Positions 18,208 through 26,939 are shown, counted from the stretch's first letter. The stretch is 64,000 bases of DNA from Neisseriaceae bacterium (GCA_017991555.1 JAGOQM010000009.1:124001-188000), one strand, 5' to 3'. The notes: generated from the letters alone by a model not told the origin. A program made the numbers and translations.

Positions 18208-19287
18208 ATGAACTTAGATGCCATCAAACAGGCCTTAGAGGCCATCCATAACCCCTACTCAAACCAACGCTTCGGCGAAGAAAAAGTGGTGCAGGGCGTG
18301 ACCGAAGAGGATGGTGCTATTGCCTTAAAATTACAATTTGGCTACCCCATCCAAGGCATTGCCACCGAAATCGGCGCTTGGGTTGAGGCCGCACTGAAAG
18401 ACCTAGTCGCCTCAGATAAAATTAAATTACAATTATTCCAACACATCGTTGCACATAAAGTGCAGCAAGGTGTGAGCACGATTAAAAACGTGAAAAACAT
18501 CATTGCCATTGCTTCTGGCAAGGGCGGCGTCGGCAAGTCGACCACCACCGCCAACCTGGCGCTGGCCATGAGCAAAATGGGCGCCCGCGTGGGCGTGTTA
18601 GACGCCGACATTTACGGCCCGAGCCAACCCGCCATGCTGGGCGTGGCCAAAGAAAAGCCGCTGCAAAAAAATGATCATTTCGTGCCGGTGGTGGCCAATG
18701 GCGACATTCAAGTGATGTCGATTGGCTTCATGGTCGAAGAGAAGGAAGCCATCATCTGGCGTGGCCCCATGGTGAGCCAAGCCCTACAGCAGCTTTTATT
18801 TCAAACCGCTTGGGACGACCTAGACTATTTATTCATCGACCTGCCACCCGGCACCGGCGACGTACAACTCACCCTGTCACAAAAAATCCCGGTCACTGGC
18901 GCCGTTGTTGTCAGCACCCCGCAAGACATTGCTTTATTGGACGCCAAAAAAGCCATTTCTATGTTTGAAAAGGTCAACATCAGCATCATGGGCGTGGTAG
19001 AAAACATGTCGATGCACGTTTGCAGCCAATGCGGCCACGCCGAGCCTATTTTTGGCACCGGTGGTGCAGAAGCCTTGGCTGGTGAACTACGCGTGCCGCT
19101 GTTGGGCAAATTGCCGCTGGCCATGCCCATTCGCTTGGCCATGGACGAAGGCAACGCCGTCAGCATGCAGGCCAAAGAAACCGAAATTGCCAAGCTATAC
19201 CAAGACGCCGCCATTCAAATTGCGATTAGCCTGGCCAAAAAAGGCAAAGACTTCAGCGGCATCATGCCCAAAATCGTGGTGGAATAA
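18208..19287 (+). CDS. mrp: Mrp/ApbC-type iron-sulfur cluster carrier ATPase
   Basis: 359 residues; a cytoplasmic P-loop ATPase that holds and passes on [4Fe-4S] clusters. An N-terminal MIP18-like domain (about 1-90) precedes the ATPase domain with the deviant Walker A motif ASGKGGVGKSTTTANL near residue 107, the switch segment DADIYGPSQPAML near 132, DLPPGTGDVQLTLSQ near 211 and the cluster-binding CSQCGH near 272. An AGGAG site precedes the ATG. Followed by a strong terminator, so it probably ends the tamA-tamB-waaA-mrp transcript. Confidence 0.95.
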   Translation: MNLDAIKQALEAIHNPYSNQRFGEEKVVQGVTEEDGAIALKLQFGYPIQGIATEIGAWVEAALKDLVASDKIKLQLFQHIVAHKVQQGVSTIKNVKNIIAIASGKGGVGKSTTTANLALAMSKMGARVGVLDADIYGPSQPAMLGVAKEKPLQKNDHFVPVVANGDIQVMSIGFMVEEKEAIIWRGPMVSQALQQLLFQTAWDDLDYLFIDLPPGTGDVQLTLSQKIPVTGAVVVSTPQDIALLDAKKAISMFEKVNISIMGVVENMSMHVCSQCGHAEPIFGTGGAEALAGELRVPLLGKLPLAMPIRLAMDEGNAVSMQAKETEIAKLYQDAAIQIAISLAKKGKDFSGIMPKIVVE

Positions 19288-19327
19288 CCGCCACCGATTA
19301 AGCCTGAGTCACGCTGACCCAGCACTT

Positions 19328-19355
19328 AAAAGCCGCCCTCGGGCGGCTTTTTTTT
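19328..19355 (+). terminator. Terminator downstream of mrp
   Basis: AAAAGCCGCCC-TC-GGGCGGCTTTTTTTT hairpin. Confidence 0.92.
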
Positions 19356-19430
19356 GGCCTCGCTTTTGATTGCCTTTGGCCGCAGAATCCACTAAGGTAA
19401 AGGCAACCCCCTACAAAGGCAGAATAGACT

Positions 19431-20588
19431 ATGAATACCGTAGAATGGACCAAGGCCCTCGTGGCCGTTGACACCACCAGCAAGCTCTCTAACCTCGCCC
19501 TCATCGACCTGATTCAAGCCTATCTTAAAGGCTTAGGGCTGGCACCGTGGCTGGCCTACAATCACGATAAAAGCAAAGCCAACCTGTTTGTCACTCTGCC
19601 AGATGCCCAAGGCAATATTGCCGGCGGCACCATTTTATCTGGCCACACCGACGTTGTGCCCGTGACCGGTCAAAACTGGCACAGCAATCCTTTTGAACCC
19701 CACATTGCCGATGGCAAACTGTATGGCCGCGGCACCTGCGACATGAAGGGCTTTATTGGCGCCAGCCTCGCCCTCGTACCCGCCGCCTTAGCCAAGCCGC
19801 TGAACACGCCCCTACATTTGGCTTTTTCCTACGATGAAGAAATTGGCTGTTTGGGCGCACCAGTGATGCTGGATGCCCTCCAGCAGCGCGGCTTAAGCCC
19901 ACAGTCGTGCATTGTGGGCGAACCCACCAGCATGAAGATGGTGGTGGCGCACAAAGGCATCAACAGCTACAAATGCTCAGTCCATGGCCACGCGGCCCAC
20001 TCCTCACTGACCCCCAGTGGCGTCAACGCCATCGAATACGCCGCCCGCATCATTTGCTTCATCAACGATGAAGCCCGTCGCTATCAGGCCAATGGCCCCT
20101 TTGACGCCGACTTTGATGTGCCATTCACCACGCTCTCAACCGGCCTCATTAAAGGCGGTCAGGCCATGAACATCGTGCCGGAACTGTGTGAGTTTTTCTT
20201 TGAATATCGCCAGCTACCCGGGCTAGATGCGGCCGCTATTTTGGCCCCCATCGAAGCGTATATGGCCCAAATCGTGGCCGACATGCAGGCCGTGGTGCCC
20301 CATGCCGACATCAGCCTCAAGCAAATCAATCAGGTTCCGCCCTTAGATGAAGACAGCCGCAGCCCTGCATTAAAGCAGCTGGTGGCCAAGTTAGTGAGCA
20401 GCCAACAAAAGCACAAGGTCGCCTACACCACAGAAGCAGGACTATTCCAGCAGGCCAACATCACCACGTTGGTGTGTGGGCCCGGCGACATTCAGCAAGC
20501 ACACAAGCCCGATGAATACGTGAGCTTAGACCAGCTCGCCCAATGCGACGCCTTTTTGAATCAGCTTCTGGCCTCGATGCAGGCATAA
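19431..20588 (+). CDS. argE: Acetylornithine deacetylase
   Basis: 385 residues; hydrolyses N-acetylornithine to ornithine in arginine synthesis, in the cytoplasm. M20 metallopeptidase-fold motifs: ILSGHTDVVPVTGQNW near residue 68 (metal-binding His-x-Asp), GRGTCDMKGFIGASLA near 99, FSYDEEIGCLGAP near 127 (catalytic glutamate pair), GEPTSMKMVVAHKG near 163 and the dimer domain HAAHSSLTPSGVNAIEYA. The match to ArgE is better than to DapE because of the EEIGCLG and EPTSMKMV segments and its length. No other arg gene is nearby. Own promoter presumably in the 140 bp gap after mrp. Confidence 0.92.
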   Translation: MNTVEWTKALVAVDTTSKLSNLALIDLIQAYLKGLGLAPWLAYNHDKSKANLFVTLPDAQGNIAGGTILSGHTDVVPVTGQNWHSNPFEPHIADGKLYGRGTCDMKGFIGASLALVPAALAKPLNTPLHLAFSYDEEIGCLGAPVMLDALQQRGLSPQSCIVGEPTSMKMVVAHKGINSYKCSVHGHAAHSSLTPSGVNAIEYAARIICFINDEARRYQANGPFDADFDVPFTTLSTGLIKGGQAMNIVPELCEFFFEYRQLPGLDAAAILAPIEAYMAQIVADMQAVVPHADISLKQINQVPPLDEDSRSPALKQLVAKLVSSQQKHKVAYTTEAGLFQQANITTLVCGPGDIQQAHKPDEYVSLDQLAQCDAFLNQLLASMQA

Positions 20589-20614
20589 AAAAACGGCCAC
20601 ATGGCCGTTTTTTT
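20587..20614. terminator. Bidirectional terminator between argE and the RhtA-type gene
   Basis: AAAAAAACGGCCA-CA-TGGCCGTTTTTTT; the A and T runs on the two sides serve the converging genes. Confidence 0.9.
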
Positions 20615-21491
20615 ACGTTGGCTTAGCCGGTTTCTTAATCGGCTTAGGCTGAATCGTCAGTGCCGCACCGGCCGACGCACAAATTACCGCCAACAGCGCC
20701 AACCACTGGCTAAAGTGCAGATACTCTTGTAAAAACACCATGCCCAACATGGCCGCAATTGCGGGCTCCAAGCTCATCAAGGTCCCAAACGTTTTGGTCG
20801 GCAAGCGCGTCAACGCCATCATTTCTAAGGTGTAGGGCACCGCCGTCGACATCACCGCCACCGCAATGGCCGTGGGTAAAATGGCACTGTCAAACAGGGC
20901 CAAGCCATTACCGACAAACCCCACTGGGAAAAATATAATGGCGCCGATCAGGCTGCCCACGGCCACCGCACTGGGCCCATGCATGTGGCCCGCTTTTTGA
21001 CCAAATATAATGTAAATGGCCCAACACACCCCGGCGCCAAGCGCATACAAACAGCCAAGAAGATCAGCATCCTGCGCGTTGCCCAACGGCAATAAATGAT
21101 ACAAGCCCACAATCACCAGCAGCACCCATAAAAAATCAATTGGGCGTCGTGCCGAAAACATCGCCACCGCCAAAGGCCCAGTAAATTCCAACGCCACCGC
21201 CACGCCTAAGGGCACCGTATTCAGCGACTGATAAAATAAAAAATTCATACCGCCTAATGATAAACCATAGATCAACAACGGTTTTTTATCCACACCCCGT
21301 AACTTAATGCGCCAAGGCTTAAACACCACCGCCAGCATAACGCTGGCAATAGACAGGCGTAACGCCGTCACCCCATGTGCCCCAATCACAGGGAAAAGGC
21401 TTTTGGCGAGGAGGGCGCCAGACTGAATCGACAGCATGGCGGTGATTAAAATGGCAATGGGAAACCAGATGGCTTGTTTGGTGGCGGTCAT
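20613..21491 (-). CDS. EamA-family (RhtA-like) amino acid/metabolite exporter
   Basis: 292 residues from the ATG at 21491, with ten membrane segments in two EamA halves. Segments such as TALRLSIASVMLAVVFKPW, GMNFLFYQSLNTVPLGVAVALEFTGPLAVA and LEMMALTRLPTKTFGTLMSLEPAIAA closely follow E. coli RhtA, the threonine/homoserine exporter of the DMT superfamily. A longer frame opens at 21587, but its extra 32 residues are polar and unlike the family. The 5' region has an AAGAG site. Export of threonine or homoserine is inferred from family resemblance only. Confidence 0.88.
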   Translation of the reverse strand: MTATKQAIWFPIAILITAMLSIQSGALLAKSLFPVIGAHGVTALRLSIASVMLAVVFKPWRIKLRGVDKKPLLIYGLSLGGMNFLFYQSLNTVPLGVAVALEFTGPLAVAMFSARRPIDFLWVLLVIVGLYHLLPLGNAQDADLLGCLYALGAGVCWAIYIIFGQKAGHMHGPSAVAVGSLIGAIIFFPVGFVGNGLALFDSAILPTAIAVAVMSTAVPYTLEMMALTRLPTKTFGTLMSLEPAIAAMLGMVFLQEYLHFSQWLALLAVICASAGAALTIQPKPIKKPAKPT

Positions 21492-22032
21492 GAAAAGCTC
21501 TTGAGGAGTAAGTATGTGTAAACAGTAAGAAAAATAAATTTTTATGGATCTAACGCGAATGATCACCCTTACGCCATAGGCTGTCAATCAAGACTCATAA
21601 TCAAATAAACCAAATAGCATATAATGGCGGTAAAAAATGCCGTTAAGATTAATGACAATGCTGTTTTTGGCGGCGACAATAATTAATTATCATTATGCCT
21701 TAGGCTTATAAAAACGCCTTTGTCATCAACTTAAGAATGGCTGTTTTTTTGCCTTTGTCATTTCTTCTTCGGGTTTATCGCTGAAGGGTGGGTTTACTGA
21801 GTAAATGACCACCCAACCCAAAACAGCACTAATAATCTAAAAAAAGGGCTAAAAACAGTTTGTGATTACCTGAGCTAAAGCTCGTATTTATTAAAACCCC
21901 GTTACCCATCGGCTTAAGCCATCTTAACCCCGCATCAAGGGCATTCTTTGCCATCTAGTACCCGTTTTCAGCGCAAAGAATCACCACAAAGCCATCCAAT
22001 TGATTATAAAGGACATTGTGACTAAATGGGTT
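21492..22032. other. AT-rich intergenic stretch
   Basis: 540 bp without a credible gene. A TATAAT-like word occurs at 21620, and an AT-rich near-palindrome AATAATTAATTAT at 21679 resembles a weak Fur box but matches too poorly to call. The right end carries a parS-like site. No terminator for nrdG was recognised. Confidence 0.5.
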
Positions 22033-22044
22033 TCACGTGGAACC
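22029..22044. promoter_or_regulatory. parS-like site (variant)
   Basis: GGTTTCACGTGGAACC. The inner GTTTCACGTGGAAC is identical to the core of the Bacillus-type parS; it differs from the perfect TGTTTCACGTGAAACA at three positions. It overlaps the last codons of nrdG. Confidence 0.6.
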
Positions 22045-22530
22045 CGGTGTTTCAAGGGTGGGCAAAGTGGCCAAATAAGCCGCGACCTCAATCATGCGCT
22101 GATTACGCGAGCCCATAAACGGTTGCGATAAGGTTTTTAAGCTTCGCTCATACCGTCCATCAATCAACCAATCCGAAGCCAAAACCAAAGGACGCCGGCT
22201 GGGGTCGGCCAGCAGGGCCTCTATGGTATACCCCGTATAGGTCACCACATTTAAACCCAATGCCTTCACCGCCAGCGCCAATTCTGTACAGGCCGCCACT
22301 TGCTCAAATGGGTCCCCCCCACTTAAGGTCAGGCCGTCTAATAACGGGTTGGCCCGTAATAAAGCCACAATGTCAGCCGTGTCGTGCTGGTTTTGGGGCC
22401 GAAACGACCAGGTTTCTGGGTTATGGCAGCCGCGACAGTGATGGCGGCAGCCCTGGGTAAACACTGTCAAACGCAGCCCAGGACCATCCACTATCGACTC
22501 CGACACCATGCCGGCAAGGTTTAGTAACAT
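22033..22530 (-). CDS. nrdG: Anaerobic ribonucleotide reductase activating protein
   Basis: 165 residues; a radical-SAM enzyme that generates the glycyl radical on NrdD under anaerobic conditions. The cluster-binding motif is GCRHHCRGCHN, with Cys28, Cys32 and Cys35 (C-x3-C-x2-C), followed by GLTLSGGDPF near residue 65, which is the SAM-binding GGE-like motif. Length is normal for NrdG. It follows nrdD by 8 bp and must be co-transcribed. The 3' end overlaps a parS-like palindrome. Confidence 0.94.
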   Translation of the reverse strand: MLLNLAGMVSESIVDGPGLRLTVFTQGCRHHCRGCHNPETWSFRPQNQHDTADIVALLRANPLLDGLTLSGGDPFEQVAACTELALAVKALGLNVVTYTGYTIEALLADPSRRPLVLASDWLIDGRYERSLKTLSQPFMGSRNQRMIEVAAYLATLPTLETPGST

Positions 22531-22538
22531 AAGGCCGC

Positions 22539-24830
22539 CTATTGGTGCTTCACACGCTGGCGCTCTTCTGCCCGCTTGGCGTCGTTAAAGCGCGCCAGCG
22601 TGCCCACCAAATACCCAGTGATGCGCCGAATGCGTTCAAAAGCAGGCCCACCATCGGCTTCTGTCCGCCCACATTGAGGACACTCATCATCGATGACGCC
22701 GCTAAAACCACACACTGGGTCGCGGTCAACTGGATGATTGATCGAACCATAACCAATGCCCGCTTGCTTCATCGCCTGAATGATCTTTTCAAATGCCGCC
22801 AGATTTTTGCTGGGGTCGCCGTCTAGCTCAACGTAGGTAATGTGGCCGCCGTTGGTGAAGCCATGATAGGGCGCTTCCACGTTGATTTTGGCAAAGGCGG
22901 TCATGGGGTAATACACTGGCACATGAAAACTGTTGGTGTAATAATCCCGATCCGTCACCCCTGCAATCGAACCAAAGCGCTGTCGATCCATCTTCACAAA
23001 GCGCCCAGCCGTGCCTTCTGCCGGGGTGGCGATCAAAGAATAATTCAGCCCATATTGCTGGGCATACGCATCCATGCGCGCGCGCATGTGGCCCACAATG
23101 GCCAGCCCCAAACGCTGAGCCTCAACCGATTCGCCATGATGCTTGCCCCCTAAAGCCGTTAAACACTCGGCCAAGCCAATGAAGCCAACGGTGAGGGTAC
23201 CATGCTTTAAAACCGCACCAATTCGGTCTTCTGGTCCCAAATGCTGGGCATCCAACCACACCCCCTGACCCATTAAAAAGGGGAAATTCTTGACCTTTTT
23301 TTGCGCTTGAATCTGGTATCGGGCCCACAACTGCGCCACCACTAAATCGATTTTTTGATCCAGTGCGGCATAAAACGCGTCGACATCCCCTCGGTGTAAC
23401 AAGCCCAAACGCGGCAAATTGATGGTGGTAAAGCTCAAATTGCCACGGCCGCTGACGATGGCCCGCTCTGGGTCATGCACGTTGCTCATGACTCGAGTGC
23501 GACAGCCCATATAGGCCACTTCGGTTTCTGGCCGCCCCGGCTGATAAAATTCGGCGTTAAATGGGGCATCAAGAAAGGAAAAGTTAGGGAACAGCCGTTT
23601 CGCGCTGACCCGACAGCTCAACTGCAATAGATCATGGTTCGGGTCACCGGCCAGACCATTAACCCCATCCTTCACTTTAAAAATTTGAATCGGAAAAATA
23701 GCGGTTTCGCCCTGACCCAGACCACGCTCCGTGGCCAACAGCAGGTTGCGCATCACCATGCGCCCGGCCGCAGAAGTGTCGGTTCCATAATTAATGGACG
23801 AAAATGGAATTTGCGCGCCTGCGCGCGAATGCATGGTGTTTAAATTGTGGATGAAGGCTTCCATGGCCTGATAGGTACTTTGGTCAGTGTCCTGCCAGCT
23901 ACTGCTGGCCACATGCGCCTGTATCGTGTCGATTAGCCTTGTGGATAAGCCAAACGCCTGCAATATTTCGGCCTCCGCCTGTTGATAACCTGCCACATTG
24001 GCTAAAGTTGGCCCAGAGCCCAACTGATCTGCCCGCAACTGCATGACCTTATCCACAGGCAAATCCGTCAACAGGCTCAAAGCCTTGTTTAAATTATCCG
24101 CATAGTGTTTGGCATGGGTTTTGTCCACTCCAGCGGCCATGGCAAAGTCAAACATCGGCACCGATTGCCCGCCGTGCTGGTCATTTTGATTCGACTGGAT
24201 GGCGATGCAGGCGAGGGCGGCATAAGCATGAATGCTTTGGGGCGACCGCAAAAAACCATGGCCGGTGCCAAAGCCGTTGGCAAACAAAGCCGCTAGATCA
24301 ATCTGGCAGCAGGTAGTGGTGAGGGTGAGAAAGTCCAAATCATGGATGTGAATGTCACCTTGCTGATGTGCCGCAGCGTGTTGCGGCTGCAGTACAAATA
24401 AATCGTAGTATTTTTTAGCGGCTTCAGAGCCATATTTCAACATCGTGCCCATGGCCGTATCCGCATCAATATTGGCGTTCTCACGCTTTAAATCAGAATC
24501 AACAGCATCGGTGCTGGCCAGATCCGCAAAGAGCTGCATGAGGCCGCCATTCATCTCACGCATGCGCTGGCGGTTGGCCCGGTACAAAATATACGCTTTC
24601 GCCGTTTTGGCGTGTCCGGCCAAAATCAGCTGTCGTTCTACCTCATCCTGAATTGATTCAATCAACACACACTCAGCACCCAATGCCGCCACCACATGTT
24701 CAGCCAATGCCTGCGCCTGGTTAAGGTTATCCCCACCCACCGCCTGCGCCGCCTTGAAGATGGCCGCTGCAATTTTATCCACGCTAAAAGGCTCAACGCG
24801 ACCGTCTCGTTTCTGAATCATGGCTGTCAT
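22539..24830 (-). CDS. nrdD: Anaerobic ribonucleoside-triphosphate reductase
   Basis: 763 residues from the ATG at 24830, which has a GGAG site 6 bp upstream; an ATG at 24851 lies inside the predicted NrdR box and is not used. The ATP-cone domain (MIQKRDGRVEPFSVDKI, residues 4-90) is followed by the reductase body. The C-terminus has the zinc ribbon CGFSGVIDDECPQCG and the glycyl-radical loop RRITGYLVG. It reduces ribonucleoside triphosphates to deoxyribonucleotides without oxygen, using formate in related enzymes. Operon with nrdG. Two DnaA-box-like words (23940, 24049) fall inside the coding sequence. Confidence 0.96.
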   Translation of the reverse strand: MTAMIQKRDGRVEPFSVDKIAAAIFKAAQAVGGDNLNQAQALAEHVVAALGAECVLIESIQDEVERQLILAGHAKTAKAYILYRANRQRMREMNGGLMQLFADLASTDAVDSDLKRENANIDADTAMGTMLKYGSEAAKKYYDLFVLQPQHAAAHQQGDIHIHDLDFLTLTTTCCQIDLAALFANGFGTGHGFLRSPQSIHAYAALACIAIQSNQNDQHGGQSVPMFDFAMAAGVDKTHAKHYADNLNKALSLLTDLPVDKVMQLRADQLGSGPTLANVAGYQQAEAEILQAFGLSTRLIDTIQAHVASSSWQDTDQSTYQAMEAFIHNLNTMHSRAGAQIPFSSINYGTDTSAAGRMVMRNLLLATERGLGQGETAIFPIQIFKVKDGVNGLAGDPNHDLLQLSCRVSAKRLFPNFSFLDAPFNAEFYQPGRPETEVAYMGCRTRVMSNVHDPERAIVSGRGNLSFTTINLPRLGLLHRGDVDAFYAALDQKIDLVVAQLWARYQIQAQKKVKNFPFLMGQGVWLDAQHLGPEDRIGAVLKHGTLTVGFIGLAECLTALGGKHHGESVEAQRLGLAIVGHMRARMDAYAQQYGLNYSLIATPAEGTAGRFVKMDRQRFGSIAGVTDRDYYTNSFHVPVYYPMTAFAKINVEAPYHGFTNGGHITYVELDGDPSKNLAAFEKIIQAMKQAGIGYGSINHPVDRDPVCGFSGVIDDECPQCGRTEADGGPAFERIRRITGYLVGTLARFNDAKRAEERQRVKHQ

Positions 24831-24845
24831 GGCAAACTCCAAAAT

Positions 24846-24892
24846 ACACAATATATTGTGTTTATATTAAAAAATAATACAAAATATGGTAT
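24846..24892 (-). promoter_or_regulatory. Pair of NrdR-box-like operators upstream of nrdD
   Basis: Box 1 (24846-24861) is the perfect palindrome ACACAATATATTGTGT. Box 2 (24877-24892, ATACAAAATATGGTAT) matches it at 12 of 16 positions. Their starts are exactly 31 bp apart, the three-helical-turn spacing known for NrdR tandem boxes. NrdR represses ribonucleotide reductase operons. The nrdR gene itself is not in this window. Confidence 0.85.
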
Positions 24893-25047
24893 CAGAAGCG
24901 TATTTTTAGAATGGTCTAACCCAGCTTTGTTTGCGCTATCACAAATAATCCTGTGCCGCGCTCATCTGACTCATCGCCATCAAAAGCCCATCCACCATGA
25001 CCTCAATCAGCCCTACGACCGTGTGGCCGATTGGCCACACCAATCAT
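24893..25047. other. Intergenic region upstream of nrdD
   Basis: Presumably holds the nrdD promoter. A perfect 8-bp hairpin TGTGGCCGATTGGCCACA at 25022-25039 is present. No gene seen. Confidence 0.45.
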
Positions 25048-25063
25048 GGTTTCACGTGGAACC
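25048..25063. promoter_or_regulatory. parS-like site (variant)
   Basis: GGTTTCACGTGGAACC, the same 16-mer as at 22029-22044. Intergenic. Confidence 0.6.
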
Positions 25064-25264
25064 GTGCAATGAAATTAGCCAGAGATTGTGCGACAGCATA
25101 GTCAAAGATGGGCCATCATTGGCCCTAGGCATTAAAGCTGGTGGGTAGGCTTCGCTTTACCCCAGCCTACGACTGGTGGGTTAAAGAAGCAGGCTGGTGA
25201 GCAAAGGTAACCAAACCATGATTTGTGGTTTGCAAAATAAGTGCCTCAGTTGCACCAATCCTCT

Positions 25265-25520
25265 CACCGCGTCTCCTTTAGGTGAAGTACCGTCCCGTAG
25301 AGCCGCCGAAGTAGGTTCTATTGAGCCAGATGAAGCAGGCAAAAAGCTTGTGGCGCCCGACCACGCTTTGATAGGAGGGCGAGCACTCTTGCCTGCGCTG
25401 GCTCAATAGGTTCTGCTGAGGGCAGTCACGAAGTGACCGGGGATCAGGGTGGCCTTTTCTTTGCTTCGTTTCTTTTGGCCACGCAAAAGAAATGACGTCG
25501 CCCATCGGGCGAAACAAAAC
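25265..25520 (+). repeat. Repeat unit copy C
   Basis: Forward unit nearly identical to the reverse copy at 3365-3625. Internal complementary arms (TTCTATTGAGCCAG ... CTGGCTCAATAG, and CGACCACGCTTTGATAGGAG beside GAGCACTCTTGCCTGC) would let its transcript fold into a long hairpin. Confidence 0.88.
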
Positions 25521-25780
25521 GCTCAAATTAAAGTCATGCCTGACTAAAAGCAGCCTTTCAAAATCATTCATGCTTCGGCAACATCGCTATTGATTAGTCG
25601 TTGGGTTTCGCCCTGTAGGGCGACAGACTTTCTTTTGCGTGGCCAAAAGAAATGACGTCGCCCTCGGCGAAACAAACGCCCAAATTTACGTCATGCCTGA
25701 CTAAGAGCAGCCTTTCAAAACCATTCATGCTTCGGCAACATCGCTATTGATTAGTCGTTGGGTTTCGCCCTGTAGGGCGC
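25509..25780 (+). repeat. Tandem 157-bp direct duplication in the repeat spacer
   Basis: A segment with TCATGCCTGACTAA, CAGCCTTTCAAAA, TCGGCAACATCGCTATTGA and CGCCCTGTAGGGCG occurs twice with a period of 157 bp (second copy 25667-25780). A single, more diverged copy in reverse orientation forms the spacer of locus 1 (about 3260-3385). Confidence 0.85.
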
Positions 25781-26005
25781 CATCATTTCTTTTTGATGTC
25801 AAAAAGAAACGAAGCAAAGAAAAACCACCCCACTTTATCCGCCCGCTACGCGGGTGCCCTCGTTGGCCCGCACGTGGCCGGCGGCAAAAACTCATATTTG
25901 AGCCTTCGGCCAAATACTCAAACAACTTTGCCTTAAAGCCCCGGCCCCGCACGAACCGCCTCGGCGGCTAAAAGGGGAACGGTACTTCACTTAGAGGTAA
26001 ACATT
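25770..26005 (-). repeat. Repeat unit copy D (diverged, inverted)
   Basis: Read on the minus strand it keeps the two ends of the unit (TAAGTGAAGTACCG, TAGCCGCCGAGGCGGTTC, and GAGGGCACCCGCGTAGCGGG to TTTCTTTGCTTCGTTTCTTT), but the middle differs and has its own internal symmetry. The ends appear conserved while the centre is free to change. Confidence 0.75.
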
Positions 26006-26296
26006 GTTAGTTTAAATTATTTTAATTACATGCTAGGTTTTATTCAAACAACAAACCATGGTTTGCTGTTCTTCTTGGGGTGGGCAAAGCCTAGCCTACC
26101 CACAGCCTGAAGGCATCACTTCACTTAAAAAAACCATCGCTACACGGGTCCAACCCATCATACGCAGACCACATACGGTTGGCATTAACAGACACAAACC
26201 CTCCATTGGCTGGCTTTGGACCGTGCCGCAATGCCTCTACCATATGAGCCACACCAGCCATCCTTCCACCCCCTAATTAACACACAAACGACGCCC

Positions 26297-26329
26297 ACAA
26301 AAAAGGCGCCGCCCCGAAGAGCAACGCCT
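26297..26329 (-). terminator. Terminator of the TMEM165-type exporter gene
   Basis: On the minus strand, AGGCG...CGCCT enclosing a GCTCTTCGGGGC hairpin, followed by six T; 19 bp beyond the stop codon. Confidence 0.75.
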
Positions 26330-26347
26330 CACACATCATTGAATCAC

Positions 26348-26908
26348 TTAACCATAAACGATGGTCAATACCCCTAAAAGGCCGAACAAAGCGCAAGCGC
26401 CATAACGCGCTAGGTGTAACGGCACACGGTCCATGATCCATTTACCAAAGTACACCACCGGTACGTTCGCCAGCATTAAACCCAAAGTACTGCCGGCCAC
26501 AACGGCCAACGGTGCTTGGTATTTAGCGGCCAACACAATGGTGGCAATTTGGGTTTTGTCGCCAATTTCGGCCACGAAGAACAGCACACAGGTGGCCACA
26601 AAAGCACCATACTTTAAAGCCCCGCTGTTGGCGTCTTCATCCTTATCCGGAATCAAGACCCACAAGCCTACGGCAATAAAGCTCAAACCCACTGCCCAAG
26701 GAATCACGTTGGCAGGCACAAACTGAATCACCCAGTTACCCACTAAGGCAGAAACGGCATGATTGACTAAGGTCGCGACCAAGATACCCAAAATAATGGC
26801 ATTGCGCTGGGTAAAGCGGGCGGCTAGAAATAACGTCAGTAGTTGGGTTTTGTCACCGATTTCGGCTATTGCCACGGCAAGGGTAGAAGATAAGAAAGCT
26901 TCCATTGT
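26348..26908 (-). CDS. TMEM165/GDT1 (UPF0016) family manganese exporter
   Basis: 186 residues from the ATG at 26908, with six membrane segments in two halves. Each half carries the family motif E-x-G-D-K-T (AIAEIGDKTQLLTLFLAARF near residue 12, VAEIGDKTQIATIVLAAKY near 112), the cation-binding signature of GDT1 proteins. Bacterial members such as Vibrio MneA export manganese. The strongest support for manganese here is a yybP-ykoY riboswitch directly upstream. A longer frame opens at 26944, but those codons fall in the riboswitch expression platform. A GAGGTC site lies upstream of the chosen start. Confidence 0.93.
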   Translation of the reverse strand, partial: TMEAFLSSTLAVAIAEIGDKTQLLTLFLAARFTQRNAIILGILVATLVNHAVSALVGNWVIQFVPANVIPWAVGLSFIAVGLWVLIPDKDEDANSGALKYGAFVATCVLFFVAEIGDKTQIATIVLAAKYQAPLAVVAGSTLGLMLANVPVVYFGKWIMDRVPLHLARYGACALFGLLGVLTIVYG

Positions 26909-26939
26909 TTTGACCTCGGTGGGCTTGATTTCGGCAAAA

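Larger units (their letters stand above)
25064..26296. repeat. Gene-free repeat locus 2 (inverted pair with palindromic edges)
   Basis: About 1.2 kb without a credible gene. Order: a GTGGGTAGGC...GCCTAC palindrome at about 25140-25170, the edge word CAAACCATGATTTGTGG at 25212, repeat copy C forward (25265-25520), a 157-bp tandem duplication, a diverged copy D in reverse (25770-26005), the edge palindrome CAAACCATGGTTTG at 26051-26064, and a GGTGGGCAAAGC...CCTACCC word at 26079-26101. Same architecture as the locus at 2.8-3.8 kb. Confidence 0.82.

Noticed and set aside
21670..21700. Possible Fur box (AATAATTAATTATCATTATG)
   Set aside because: Only about 12 of 19 positions match the Fur consensus, and the nearest gene is an amino acid exporter with no iron link.
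25725..25971. Overlapping frames in both strands in repeat locus 2
   Set aside because: Products of the inverted repeat unit; no start or codon support.
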